A stretch of 64,000 bases of DNA from Streptomyces hydrogenans (GTDB lineage Bacteria; Actinomycetota; Actinomycetes; Streptomycetales; Streptomycetaceae). The stretch covers positions 1 through 64,000 of the forward strand of contig NZ_BNBS01000017.1 in assembly GCF_014656075.1 (NCBI RefSeq), read 5' to 3'. Within the stretch, counting starts at the first letter, position 1; every line of letters starts with the position of its first letter. A program made the position numbers and the translations under genes. The notes below the pieces were generated by a model. That model searched no databases, had not been told where the DNA came from, and saw only the letters and a list, made by a program, of their open reading frames with translations. This document shows positions 44,419-53,375 of the stretch, piece after piece.

Positions 44419-46635
44419 TCAGTCCAGCGGGGCCACCTCGACCGGGAAGCCGTTGAGGACGGCGGTGCCGGAGAGCGGGTCGAGCAGGGAGCCGTCGAGG
44501 AGCTGGTTGACGTTGACGCCGGGCCGGGCGGCGGCCACGGTCAGCCGGGTTCCGGGGCGGTCGTGGCCCCAGCCGTGCGGCAGGCTGACGACCCCGGCCC
44601 GCACCGCGTCGGTGACCTCGACGTCGGCCGTCAGCTCACCGCCCGCGCCCCTGACCCTGGCGGGGGCGCCGTCGGCGAGCCGCAGCCGGGCGGCGTCGTC
44701 CGGGTGCACCTGGAGGGTGCACCGGTTCGAACCTCCGTTGAGCGCGGGGGTGTTGTGCAGCCAGCTGTTGTTGGACCGCAGGTGGCGGCGGCCGACCAGC
44801 TGGAGGGCGCCCGGCTCCGGTACGGCGGTGAGGGCGGCCCGCAGTCGGGGCAGGTCGGCGGCGAGGGGCGCCGGGAGGAGCTCGATCCGGCCGCTGGGGG
44901 TCTTCAGGACCTCGTCCAGGCGGGGCTTGAGCGGGCCGAGGTCGATGCCGTGCGGCCTGGCCTTCAGCTCGTCGAGCGTGAGCCTGTACGGACCGAGGCG
45001 CAGCATCAGGTCGAGCCGTCGCTCGGCTCCGCTCTCCCCGGTGAGCCCCGCGGCGAACTCCTTGGGGTCGGCGCCGTACGCGGGCGAGTGCGGCTGGGTG
45101 ACGGCCTTGGCGAGGGCGGCGTCGATGGCGAGGTCGTCGACGGCGGAGGGCGGCGCCCCGTGCATGCCGGAGGCGGCGAGGACCAGCCGGGCGTGGATCT
45201 CGCACTCGTCCATCCGGCCGGGTTCCAGGGGGACGGCGGCCGGGGTGTAGCGGGCCTGGTCGCGGACGGCGAAGCCGTTGAGGGCGAAGTCGAAGTGGGC
45301 GCTCTGGGAGGGCGGCGGCGGGGGCAGCAGGACGTCGGCGTGACGGGTGGTCTCGTTGAGGTAGGGGTCGACGCAGACCATCAGGTCGAGGGTGTCGAGG
45401 GCGGCGTCGAGCCGGCGCCCGTCGGGGGCGGACAGGACGGGGTTGGCGGCGATGGTGATGAGGGCTCTGACGCGGCCCTCCCCCGGGGCGTCCGTCCCCG
45501 GCGTGTCGATCTCCTCGGCGAGGGCGGCGAGCGGGAACTCCCCCTTGACCTCGGGGTGTCCGGAGACCCGGCTGTGCCGGCGGCCGAGGAGGAAGCCGCG
45601 GCCGGGTCCGGCGGGACGGGGCGCGGGGGCGGTGGCGGAGCGGGGGAAGAGGACACCGCCGGGCCGGTCGAGGTTGCCGGTGAGGACGTTGAGGACGTCG
45701 ACGAGCCAGTTGGCGAGGGTGCCGTGGGCCACGGTGGAGCTGCCCATCCGCCCGTAGACGGCGGCGGTGGGCGCGGCGGCGAGCTCCCGGGCGACGGCGC
45801 GGATGGCGCCGGGGTCGAGCTCGCAGGCGGGGGCGACGGCCTCGGGGGTGAACTCCCGCACCGCGTCCCGGACCTGGTCGACGCCCTCGGTGCGGTCGGC
45901 CAGCGGGCCGGGATCGGCGAGGTCCTCGGCGAAGAGGGTGTGCACCAGGGCGGCGAGGAGGAGGGCGTCGGTGCCGGGCCGGGGGGCGAGGTGGCGGTCG
46001 GCGAGGCGGGCGGTGCGGGTGCGACGGGGGTCGACGACGGTGAGGGTGCCGCCGCGTCGGCGCAGCGCGGCGAGGCGTCCGGGGAAGTCGGGGGCGGTGC
46101 ACAGACTTCCGTTGGAATCCAGCGGGTTGGCCCCGATGACCAGGAGGTGGTCGGTGCGGTCCAGGTCGGGCACGGGGATCGCGAAGGGGTCGCCGAAGAG
46201 GAGGCCGACGGCGACGTGCTTGGGCATCTGGTCGAGCGTGGAGGCGGTGAAGAGCCTGCTCGTGCCCGTGGCGCGGAGGAGGAGCGGCGGGTAGAGCGCC
46301 CCGGCCATCGTGTGCACATTGGGGTTGCCGAGGACGATACCCAGGGCGTCGGGGCCGTAACCCTCGATCAGCGGCCGGAGTCTCGCGGCGATCGTGTCGA
46401 AGGCCTCGTCCCAGTTCGCTTCCCGCAGCCGGCCGTTCTCGCGGACGAGTGGGGTGCGCAGCCGGTCCGGGTCGCCGTCGATCTGGGGGAAGGCGGCGCC
46501 CTTCGGGCAGACGAAGCCTCGGCTGAAGACGTCGTCACGGTCCCCGCGGGCGCCGGTGACCCGGCTGCCGTCGAGGGTCAGGACGAGTCCGCAGGTCGCT
46601 TCGCAGAGCGGACAGATGCGCGGGGCGGTGGGCAT
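44419..46635 (-). CDS. Molybdopterin oxidoreductase (formate dehydrogenase/nitrate reductase superfamily)
   Basis: The protein has 738 residues. The N-terminal [4Fe-4S] motif is CPLCEATCGL, with the fourth Cys in FVCPKGAAF. Downstream are LGNPNVHTMAG, LLVIGANPLDSNG, GRMGSSTVAHG and the C-terminal molybdopterin-dinucleotide-binding domain (LRSNNSWLHNTPALNGGSNRCTLQVHPDDA). No twin-arginine signal is seen, so it is cytoplasmic. No partner subunit is encoded nearby. The substrate is unknown; assimilatory-nitrate-reductase-like or formate-type activity is possible. ATG at 46635 begins MPTAPRICPLC. Confidence 0.88.
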   Translation of the reverse strand: MPTAPRICPLCEATCGLVLTLDGSRVTGARGDRDDVFSRGFVCPKGAAFPQIDGDPDRLRTPLVRENGRLREANWDEAFDTIAARLRPLIEGYGPDALGIVLGNPNVHTMAGALYPPLLLRATGTSRLFTASTLDQMPKHVAVGLLFGDPFAIPVPDLDRTDHLLVIGANPLDSNGSLCTAPDFPGRLAALRRRGGTLTVVDPRRTRTARLADRHLAPRPGTDALLLAALVHTLFAEDLADPGPLADRTEGVDQVRDAVREFTPEAVAPACELDPGAIRAVARELAAAPTAAVYGRMGSSTVAHGTLANWLVDVLNVLTGNLDRPGGVLFPRSATAPAPRPAGPGRGFLLGRRHSRVSGHPEVKGEFPLAALAEEIDTPGTDAPGEGRVRALITIAANPVLSAPDGRRLDAALDTLDLMVCVDPYLNETTRHADVLLPPPPPSQSAHFDFALNGFAVRDQARYTPAAVPLEPGRMDECEIHARLVLAASGMHGAPPSAVDDLAIDAALAKAVTQPHSPAYGADPKEFAAGLTGESGAERRLDLMLRLGPYRLTLDELKARPHGIDLGPLKPRLDEVLKTPSGRIELLPAPLAADLPRLRAALTAVPEPGALQLVGRRHLRSNNSWLHNTPALNGGSNRCTLQVHPDDAARLRLADGAPARVRGAGGELTADVEVTDAVRAGVVSLPHGWGHDRPGTRLTVAAARPGVNVNQLLDGSLLDPLSGTAVLNGFPVEVAPLD

Positions 46636-46679
46636 GGCGACTCCCGTGGGCGACGGCGGGGCGGCGACTCGCGGCGAGC

Positions 46680-46695
46680 ATACCGACCGGTAGGC
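46680..46695. promoter_or_regulatory. TetR-type half-palindrome upstream of molybdopterin oxidoreductase
   Basis: ATACCGACCGGTAGGC contains ACCGACCGGT, resembling the sites at 21416 and 25299. It lies 45 bases before the oxidoreductase start. Confidence 0.45.
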
Positions 46696-46868
46696 ACGGC
46701 GGGGAGGGGAACGACGGGTCGGGATGGGACGGGGAGCGGCTCCGCGGCGAGGAGAACGGCGGGTCCGGACAGGACGGATGCGGCTCCGCGCCGAGGAGAA
46801 CGGCGGGTCCGGACAGGACGGATGCGGCTCCGCGGCGAGGGGAACGGCGGGTCCGGATGCGACGGGGA
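46693..46868. repeat. 44-bp tandem repeat (4 units)
   Basis: Three well-matched 44-base units start at 46737, 46781 and 46825 (core CGGCTCCGCGGCGAGGAGAA), preceded by a diverged unit from 46693. The array fills most of the spacer between the oxidoreductase and TetR genes. Confidence 0.85.
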
Positions 46869-46981
46869 GCGGCCCTGGCGGTGAGGGAGTCCGTGGCGAA
46901 GGGGAGCGGGCCCTTGACGGGAAGGGTGCCGGGCTCGGGCGGGACGGGAATCGCGGCTCGGCCCTCCCCGCCCCGCCCCCG

Positions 46982-47629
46982 TCAGGCGGCCAGCGACGGG
47001 GCGAGGTAGGCGTGGAGCAGCAGCCGGGTCTCGTCGATGAGTGCCGGGTCGCCCTCGGGGGCGGTGCGGAAGGCGAGGCGGACCAGGGTGTCGGCGGTCT
47101 CGACGCCGACGAGCACCTTGCGCCGCAGGGTCTCGTCGGCGGTGCGGCCGAGATGGGTGGCGAGGAGGCCGCAGATCCGTTCGGCAACCAGGCCGTTGGG
47201 GTCCTCGGCGGCCCCTCCCCCGCCCTCCTCGGGTCCGGGCACGCCGAAGTCGACGAGGGCGAACCCGGGGACGCTCCGCTTCATCGCGATGAACTCGTCG
47301 AGGACGCCGTCGATCGCGGAGTGCGCGTCGAGCAGGGGCGTCCGCTCGAAACGGGCGGCGATCCGCTCGGCGTACCGGTCGAGGTTCCGGTGGGCGAGGG
47401 CCGCGACCATGGCCCGCTTGTTGCCGAAGAAGCGGTAGACCGAGCCGATCGGGACGCCGGCGCGGACGGCGACGGCCCGGGTGCTCAGCTGTTCGTAGCC
47501 GGTCTCGTCGAGGAGGCCCGCGCAGGCGTCGAGGATGCGGGCGAGCCGCTCGGCGCTGCGCTGCTGGACGGGGGTGCGGCGGAGTGCGGGGGGCGCGTCC
47601 TGCGGGCTGGTCTGGGGCACGGGGTCCAT
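46982..47629 (-). CDS. TetR-family regulator
   Basis: The protein has 215 residues. HTH at about 25-70: AERLARILDACAGLLDETGYEQLSTRAVAVRAGVPIGSVYRFFGNKRAMVAAL. The C-terminal half contains IDGVLDEFIAMKRSVPGFALVDFG and AERICGLLATHLGR. It starts only 19 bases after the membrane-protein gene upstream on the same strand, so it may be the last gene of that operon. It could also regulate the molybdopterin oxidoreductase downstream via the 46680 site. Confidence 0.85.
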   Translation of the reverse strand: MDPVPQTSPQDAPPALRRTPVQQRSAERLARILDACAGLLDETGYEQLSTRAVAVRAGVPIGSVYRFFGNKRAMVAALAHRNLDRYAERIAARFERTPLLDAHSAIDGVLDEFIAMKRSVPGFALVDFGVPGPEEGGGGAAEDPNGLVAERICGLLATHLGRTADETLRRKVLVGVETADTLVRLAFRTAPEGDPALIDETRLLLHAYLAPSLAA

Positions 47630-47648
47630 GATGCCGCTCCGATCCTGT

Positions 47649-48932
47649 TCAGGCGATGAGCAGTCCGATGCCGCCGAGGGTGTACGCGATCATCAGCGCG
47701 AAGAGCGGGAGTTGGCCGGCGACGGCGCGGGCGGGCGGGAAGAGGCGGACGGACCGGTCGTGGGCGGCGACGACGCCGAGGACGTGACCGGTGACGATCG
47801 CGGCGACCTGGAGGACGGCGAGGCCCGCGGGACCCAGGGGTGGAGCGGGCGAGGGGGCGTTGTCAGTGCCCCCTGCCATCATGACGGTACGTGGTCCTTC
47901 GACCGCGAGGAGTGAGAAGTAGTGGGCGGTGAGATAGCCGAGCGCGATGGGCAGCAGCGAGTGGGCGAAGGAGGTGAGGGGCGTGGCGAGGTCGCGGTTC
48001 AGCAGCCGGAGGGTGCCGGCGCAGAGCCCGTAGCAGGCGGCCGCGAGGGCGACGGCGGCGAGGAGGCCGAGGGTGGCGGTCGCGGTGGGGCCGAGGGAGG
48101 AGGTCTGGAGGGTGGTGATCCAGCGGGGGTTGTCGGAGAGGCCGTCGTAGGCGGTGGTGCCGAGGAGGACGCAGACGGTGGCGACGAGGCCGGGGGTCTC
48201 GGGGGTGGAGTCGAGGCCGTCGAAGGGGGAGCGGAGGACGAGCTTGCCGTCGGCGCGGCGGCCGAGCGGGGAGAGCCGGGCGAGGAGGGAGGAGTAGACC
48301 TCGAAGGGGTCGGCGTGGGCGAACCAGTCGGCGCCGTGGCGGGCGGCGCCGAGGAGCTGGACGGCGAGGTGGACGGCGAGGGCGGTGAGCAGGACGGCAC
48401 GGGAGGTGTTGTCGGGGGCGACGAGTTCGAGCCAGGCGAAGAGGAGGAGTCCGGCGGCTGCGGGGCGGATGCCGACGGCGGAGTGGATGGGCCGGGGGGC
48501 GCGGGGCTGCCGGACGGAGAGGAGGGCGCGCAGCGGGTTGAGGAGGCGCCAGACGGGGCCGAGGAGGAGGGATGCGGGGACGAGTCCGACCCAGAGGAGG
48601 ACGTAGAGGGCGCCGGGGGCGGGGTTGCGGTCGGGGTCGTCGGGGCCGAGGAGGAGGTGGGCGAGGAAGAACAGGGCGAGGGCCGCGCCGAGGAGGCGGA
48701 GGGCGGTACGGGTGGCGCGGGCGTCGGTGAGGCGCTGGAGGCCGGCGGGCAGGGGGATGCCGGCGCGGTCGCCGCGGAAGCGGGAGGAGGACCAGAGGAG
48801 GGCGAGGCCCAGGAAGGAGACGAGCAGGGCGGTGAAGGCTCCGGCGTACGCGTAGAAGGGAGAGAGCGGCAGGTCGTGCTGGGCGCCGACGCCGTGGGCG
48901 AGCGGGAGCGGCGGGGGCGGGCCGGCCGTCAC
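47649..48932 (-). CDS. Polytopic membrane protein of unknown function (beta-helix operon, gene 3)
   Basis: The protein has 427 residues and about 9-10 membrane helices. Notable conserved-looking stretches are LSPFYAYAGAFTALLVSFLGLALLW, GPVWRLLNPLRALLS, HADPFEVYSSLLARLSPLGRR and LLPIALGYLTAHYFSLL. His residues in LAHGVGAQHDLP and the last cited helix could bind metal (inference). I do not recognise a named family. GTG at 48932 overlaps the stop of the lipoprotein gene by four bases (GTGA), so the two are translationally coupled. Confidence 0.75.
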   Translation of the reverse strand: MTAGPPPPLPLAHGVGAQHDLPLSPFYAYAGAFTALLVSFLGLALLWSSSRFRGDRAGIPLPAGLQRLTDARATRTALRLLGAALALFFLAHLLLGPDDPDRNPAPGALYVLLWVGLVPASLLLGPVWRLLNPLRALLSVRQPRAPRPIHSAVGIRPAAAGLLLFAWLELVAPDNTSRAVLLTALAVHLAVQLLGAARHGADWFAHADPFEVYSSLLARLSPLGRRADGKLVLRSPFDGLDSTPETPGLVATVCVLLGTTAYDGLSDNPRWITTLQTSSLGPTATATLGLLAAVALAAACYGLCAGTLRLLNRDLATPLTSFAHSLLPIALGYLTAHYFSLLAVEGPRTVMMAGGTDNAPSPAPPLGPAGLAVLQVAAIVTGHVLGVVAAHDRSVRLFPPARAVAGQLPLFALMIAYTLGGIGLLIA

Positions 48933-49783
48933 CGGACCACCAGTTGGGTGAGCACGAGTCCGGACTCGTGGGTCTCCACCTCGAAGAGGCCGGTGCGGTC
49001 GGCGGTCAGGGTGAGGGCGGCCGGGGTGCCCGGGGTGAGGGTCGCCTCGCGGTCGTAGCCGTGGACGTGCACGGTGTCGGGCCGGTCGGAGGTGACGCGG
49101 AGGGTGATCCGCTCGCCCTTCTTCAGCTCGACGCGGGAGGGAGCGGGGGTGACGGTCGAGCCGGTGACGCGGATGTCGAGGGTCCGGCCGGTGGGGGTGG
49201 GGTCGGGCGTCCGCGCGGGCGCGGAGGAAGGCGACGGGGGCGCGGACGGGGAGGCGGAGGCCGGGGTCGAAGGGGCGCTGGAGGCGGAGGCGAGGGGGAC
49301 GGTGGTCTCGACGGGGGCGCCGGCGACGGACCAGGCGGTGTGGTCGTCGGCGTAGAGGCGGACGGTGAGGGTGCGGGCGCCGGGCGGGACGTGGAACCAG
49401 GGGCCGTACGCGCGGGCGGTCTCCCGGCCGTCGACGAGGAGGCGGGCGTGTCCTCGGCCGGCGAGGGCGCCACCGCCGGTGGACTCGGGGGTGAAGCGGA
49501 ACCTCTCCACGGCGAGGTGGACGTTCCAGCCGCCCTCGGTGTCCGGCCGCGCCTCGGCGCGGACGGTGGGCGCGTCGGCGGCCGGGAGGTCGCGGAGGCG
49601 GTGGCCGGAGTCGTCGCGGGCGGCGAGCAGGGTGCCGCCGGAGCCGGTGCCCTGCTCGTGGCCGGTGCCGGGCTTGTGGTGGGTGGTGGGCCTGTCGCCG
49701 CAGCCGGCGGCCAGGAGCAGGACGGCGGCGAGGGCGGCGGCGGTGAGCGGGGCCGTACGGCGGCGGGGTGCGGGGCGGTTCAC
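48929..49783 (-). CDS. Lipoprotein with C-terminal cupredoxin-like domain (beta-helix operon, gene 2)
   Basis: The protein has 284 residues. Lipobox LLAAGC near residues 24-29 marks a membrane-anchored lipoprotein. A beta-rich middle domain (WNVHLAVERFRFTPE to ARLLVDG) is followed by a Ser/Pro/Ala linker. The C-terminal domain (about 200-284) has LKKGERITLRVTSDRPDTVHVHGYD and LFEVETHESGLVLTQLVV, the strand pattern of cupredoxin-like domains. One His of a copper site (HVHGYD) and another (ETHESG) are present. GTG at 49783 overlaps the previous stop (GTGA). Confidence 0.78.
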   Translation of the reverse strand: MNRPAPRRRTAPLTAAALAAVLLLAAGCGDRPTTHHKPGTGHEQGTGSGGTLLAARDDSGHRLRDLPAADAPTVRAEARPDTEGGWNVHLAVERFRFTPESTGGGALAGRGHARLLVDGRETARAYGPWFHVPPGARTLTVRLYADDHTAWSVAGAPVETTVPLASASSAPSTPASASPSAPPSPSSAPARTPDPTPTGRTLDIRVTGSTVTPAPSRVELKKGERITLRVTSDRPDTVHVHGYDREATLTPGTPAALTLTADRTGLFEVETHESGLVLTQLVVR

Positions 49784-51864
49784 GCGGCGGCCGCCTCGGG
49801 GTGGTCCTCCGACGGGCGGTCGGGGGTGGCGGAGGGGTCGGCGGGGCCGGACGGGTCGGGGGCGGGGCGGGTGCCGGCGGCGATGACGGCCCAGAGGACC
49901 CAGACGACGCCGAGGAGCAGGCGGAGCCAGGCGGGGCTGAGGGGGATGCCGGGAATCATCAGGACGGCCTTGTCGAAGGCGTCGAGGAGGGTGAGGAGGC
50001 CGAGGGCGACCGTGGTCCAGGCGAAGACCGGGCGGGTGGGGCGCAGGAGGAGGCCGGTGGCGGTCCACCAGGCGCCGGTGAGGAGGAGGGCGAGCGCGGG
50101 GACGTAGGTCGGGGCGAGGGTGAAGGTGGAGCCGGCGACGTCGAGGGCGAGGCCGGCGAGGCCGGTGAGGAGGGCCGCGGCGGCGAGGCGGCGGCCGCGC
50201 AGGCGGCGCCACCAGAGGGCGGTGCCGACGAGGGCGAGGAGGAGGGAGGCGGCGAGGGCGATCTGGACCTCGACACGCTCCAGGCCGCGGGCGCCGTACC
50301 AGTCGCAGCCGGCGGGCAGGCGCCGGGCCTGCACGCTGTAGTCGGCGCAGACCAGGAGCTGGGCGAGCTTGACGGGTTCGCCGACGAGCCGGGCGGTGGC
50401 GCCGGAGACCTCGCCGCGGGCGGTGCCGCAGGCGGGCAGGGAGCGGGGGCTGGAGGCGCCGGTGTCGTCCTGCCAGCAGTTCTCGCGGCCCTGGCCGTCC
50501 CACCAGACGTCGGTGCGGTTGGGGCGGGAGTTGCCGTCCTTGTCGGTGCCCAGGCGGTTGTTCGCGTAGCGGTTGTGGTGGGAGGTGTCGGTCTGCTTGG
50601 CCCAGGCGGACTCGCCGCGGATGAAGGCGGGGACGGCGTTGAGGTAGAAGCCGGTCCGGTCGTGGCCGTAGATCCAGTTGTCCTCGTAGAGGTTCCAGTT
50701 GCCGCCGGCGGTGATGATGCCGGAGCCGGGCGGCATGGAGATCTGCGGGCAGACGACGCCGTTCTCGTAGCCGCGCTCGGCGGGCGGCTTCGCGCAGGTG
50801 CCGTCGGCGACGTACGGGTAGTAGTCCTCGTTGTTGTCGTGGATCAGGTTGCGCTCGAACTTGGCGTGGTTCTGCGGGAGGCCGGGGTGGCCGGGGAAGG
50901 CGGAGTCCATGGAGGCGCCGCCCATGTTGTGGTCGAACTCGTTGTCGTGGACCCAGACGGAGTCCCCGGCCGTGCCGGAGTAGCCGACCATGTTGTGGTG
51001 GCTGCGGCAGCCGGTGATCTCGATGGAGTAGCGGGGGACGTCGTAGCCGTAGCCGTCGTTGATGTTCGAGGCCGAGCCGGGGTAGATGCCGGAGTCGCCG
51101 TTGCCGTAGGACTCGCAGTTCTTGTAGAGGCCGTGGTCGGAGGCGAAGGTGAGGAAGCCGTACTCGTCGTTCCAGCGGGTCAGGACGTCGTCGATGACGA
51201 AGCCGTCGGCGGCGAGGACGTACAGCGAGTTGAAGGTGGTGCGCTGGGCGGTGAAGTTGCGGAAGTAGACGCCGTCGGACTTGTCGGCGCGGATCGCGTT
51301 GAGCTTGGCGTACTTGGCGTCGATGACGACGTCGAGGCGGGAGGCGCCGGTGCCCTCGATCTGGAGGTTCTTCTTGCCGAGGATCGCGACGAGGTTCTGG
51401 TTGTGCGGGCAGCGCGCCTGCTGCTCGTAGCTGAGGATCTGGTAGCCGAAGGAGGAGGTGGGGGCCTTCAGGGAGGCGCAGGCGCCGGTGGGGGCCGGGA
51501 GCGAGGGCTCCTCCTCGTACAGGCCGGGGAGGATCGCGATGTTCATCCCGGGCCGGTCGACGGCGTCGACGGCCTGCTGGAGGTGGCGGTAGCCGTTGCT
51601 GCCGCAGCGCGCGAAGAGCTCCTGGTTGCGGGCCTTGAGGCCGGCGGGGAAGGCGGCGATCCGGCGTTCGAAGTCGGCCCGGTCCGTCTTGCAGACGAGG
51701 AGGTCGGGCTCGCCCGTACGGTGCGCCGGCACGCTGCCGGAGCCGTCGGGAAGGGTGACGGGCCGCTCCTCGTGCGCCGAGGCGACGGGGGCGGTGAGCA
51801 GGGCTGCGGCGAGCACCGCGAGCACGACCGAGAGCACGGAGACGAACCTTCGGGTCCACGACAT
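49780..51864 (-). CDS. Secreted right-handed beta-helix protein with C-terminal membrane domain (beta-helix operon, gene 1)
   Basis: The protein has 694 residues. Signal peptide (about 1-31, ending ASAHE). The extracellular part (about 80-480) is rich in repeats like LYVLAADGFVIDDVLTRWND, GLYKNCESYGNGDSGIYPG and VWVHDNEFDHN, the ladder pattern of right-handed parallel beta-helix (PbH1/NosD-like) proteins. About 5 membrane helices follow at the C-terminus (LALVGTALWWRR onward). Several Cys and His residues decorate the helix. ATG at 51864 begins MSWTRRFV. It is first in an overlapping operon with the cupredoxin-like lipoprotein. Confidence 0.85.
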   Translation of the reverse strand: MSWTRRFVSVLSVVLAVLAAALLTAPVASAHEERPVTLPDGSGSVPAHRTGEPDLLVCKTDRADFERRIAAFPAGLKARNQELFARCGSNGYRHLQQAVDAVDRPGMNIAILPGLYEEEPSLPAPTGACASLKAPTSSFGYQILSYEQQARCPHNQNLVAILGKKNLQIEGTGASRLDVVIDAKYAKLNAIRADKSDGVYFRNFTAQRTTFNSLYVLAADGFVIDDVLTRWNDEYGFLTFASDHGLYKNCESYGNGDSGIYPGSASNINDGYGYDVPRYSIEITGCRSHHNMVGYSGTAGDSVWVHDNEFDHNMGGASMDSAFPGHPGLPQNHAKFERNLIHDNNEDYYPYVADGTCAKPPAERGYENGVVCPQISMPPGSGIITAGGNWNLYEDNWIYGHDRTGFYLNAVPAFIRGESAWAKQTDTSHHNRYANNRLGTDKDGNSRPNRTDVWWDGQGRENCWQDDTGASSPRSLPACGTARGEVSGATARLVGEPVKLAQLLVCADYSVQARRLPAGCDWYGARGLERVEVQIALAASLLLALVGTALWWRRLRGRRLAAAALLTGLAGLALDVAGSTFTLAPTYVPALALLLTGAWWTATGLLLRPTRPVFAWTTVALGLLTLLDAFDKAVLMIPGIPLSPAWLRLLLGVVWVLWAVIAAGTRPAPDPSGPADPSATPDRPSEDHPEAAAA

Positions 51865-51958
51865 GGGCGCGAGAGTAGAGCATTGTTCATCTTTTTGACC
51901 CCGTCGTGCGCGAACGGATCGCACACCGCGCCCCCCGCCCCGTTGACGGGAGCCGCGC

Positions 51959-51986
51959 GGAATCCTACGGTCATGCATAGGATTCC
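51959..51986. promoter_or_regulatory. Perfect 9-10-9 inverted repeat upstream of hmgA
   Basis: Arms GGAATCCTA and TAGGATTCC flank 10 bases. It ends 30 bases before the hmgA start and 95 bases from the divergent beta-helix gene, so it is a candidate operator. Confidence 0.7.
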
Positions 51987-52016
51987 TTTCAGGACAGCGC
52001 AGGACAGGAGCGGGCG

Positions 52017-53330
52017 ATGACGACCGAGCAGGCCAGGAAGACGGCCGAGGCGCTCACCTACAGCACCGGCTTCGGCAACGAGCACGGTTCGGAGGCGCTC
52101 CCCGGCGCCCTGCCGGAGGGCCGCAACTCGCCGCAGCGCGCCCCGCTCGGGCTCTACGCCGAGCAGCTCAGCGGCAGTGCCTTCACCGAGCCGCGGGCGC
52201 ACAACCGCCGCTCGTGGCTCTACCGGATCCGCCCCTCGGCGGCCCACCCGCCGTTCGTCCGGACCGACAACGGCGCCGTGCGCACCGCGCCCTTCGCCGA
52301 GACCGTGGCCGACCCCAACCGGCTGCGCTGGAACCCGCTGCCGGACCCGGCGCCGGGCACCGACTGGCTGGCCGGCCTGTGGACCCTCGGCGGCAACGGC
52401 GACGCGACCCAACGCACCGGCATGGCCGTGCACCTCTACCACGCCAACGCCTCGATGGAGCGGGTCTTCGGCGACTCCGACGGCGAGCTGCTGATCGTCC
52501 CCGAGCGCGGCGGCCTGCTGCTCCGCACCGAGCTGGGCCTGCTGGCCGCCCACCCCGGCGAGGTGGCGCTGATCCCGCGCGGCGTGCGCTTCCGCGTCGA
52601 GCTGCTCGACGAGACCGCGCGCGGCTACGTCTGCGAGAACTACGGCGCCCCCTTCCAGCTCCCCGACCTCGGCCCGATCGGCGCCAACGGCCTCGCCAAC
52701 GCCCGGGACTTCCGCGCCCCCGTCGCCGCGTACGAGGACGTCGAGGGGCCGGTCGAGGTGGTCAACAAGTTCTGCGGCAACCTCTGGACGGCGACGTACG
52801 GCCACTCCCCGCTCGACGTCGTCGCCTGGCACGGCAACCACACGCCGTACGTCTACGACCTGCGCCGCTTCAACGTCATCGGGACGATCTCCTACGACCA
52901 CCCCGACCCGTCCATCTTCACCGTGCTCACCTCGCCCTCCGACACCCCCGGCCTGGCCGGCGTCGACTTCGTGGTCTTCGCCCCGCGCTGGCTGGTCGGC
53001 GAGGACACCTTCCGGCCGCCGTACTTCCACCGGAACGTGATGAGCGAGTACATGGGCCTGATCGAGGGCGCGTACGACGCCAAGGCCGAGGGCTTCGTGC
53101 CGGGCGGCGGCTCGCTGCACAACATGATGTCCGCGCACGGCCCCGACCGGGAGACCTTCGACCGGGCGAGCGCCGCCGAGCTGAAGCCGCACAAGATCGA
53201 CGACGGCCTGGCCTTCATGTTCGAGACCCGCTGGCCGGTGACGGCGACCGCGCAGGCCGCCGGCGCCGACCACCTGCAGCGGGGTTACGACGACGTATGG
53301 CAGGGTCTGGAGCGTCATTTCCGGCCGTAG
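52017..53330 (+). CDS. hmgA: Homogentisate 1,2-dioxygenase
   Basis: This iron enzyme (437 aa, usual length) opens the homogentisate ring to maleylacetoacetate in tyrosine/phenylalanine degradation. Family sequence is clear throughout: [26 protein letters not shown] at the start, [23 protein letters not shown], and the C-terminal iron-site stretch [18 protein letters not shown] with [17 protein letters not shown] at 52017 follows GGAG. A GntR-type gene lies 45 bases downstream and is probably co-transcribed. Confidence 0.96.
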   Translation: MTTEQARKTAEALTYSTGFGNEHGSEALPGALPEGRNSPQRAPLGLYAEQLSGSAFTEPRAHNRRSWLYRIRPSAAHPPFVRTDNGAVRTAPFAETVADPNRLRWNPLPDPAPGTDWLAGLWTLGGNGDATQRTGMAVHLYHANASMERVFGDSDGELLIVPERGGLLLRTELGLLAAHPGEVALIPRGVRFRVELLDETARGYVCENYGAPFQLPDLGPIGANGLANARDFRAPVAAYEDVEGPVEVVNKFCGNLWTATYGHSPLDVVAWHGNHTPYVYDLRRFNVIGTISYDHPDPSIFTVLTSPSDTPGLAGVDFVVFAPRWLVGEDTFRPPYFHRNVMSEYMGLIEGAYDAKAEGFVPGGGSLHNMMSAHGPDRETFDRASAAELKPHKIDDGLAFMFETRWPVTATAQAAGADHLQRGYDDVWQGLERHFRP

Positions 53331-53375
53331 AGTGCCGCTTCAGCCGTCCCACCGCGCCGCCGTACGGAGAACGCC

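Noticed and set aside
44419..46635. Part of a nitrate or formate dehydrogenase operon
   Set aside because: No partner iron-sulfur or membrane subunit, chaperone or cofactor gene is adjacent, so the physiological reaction cannot be assigned.
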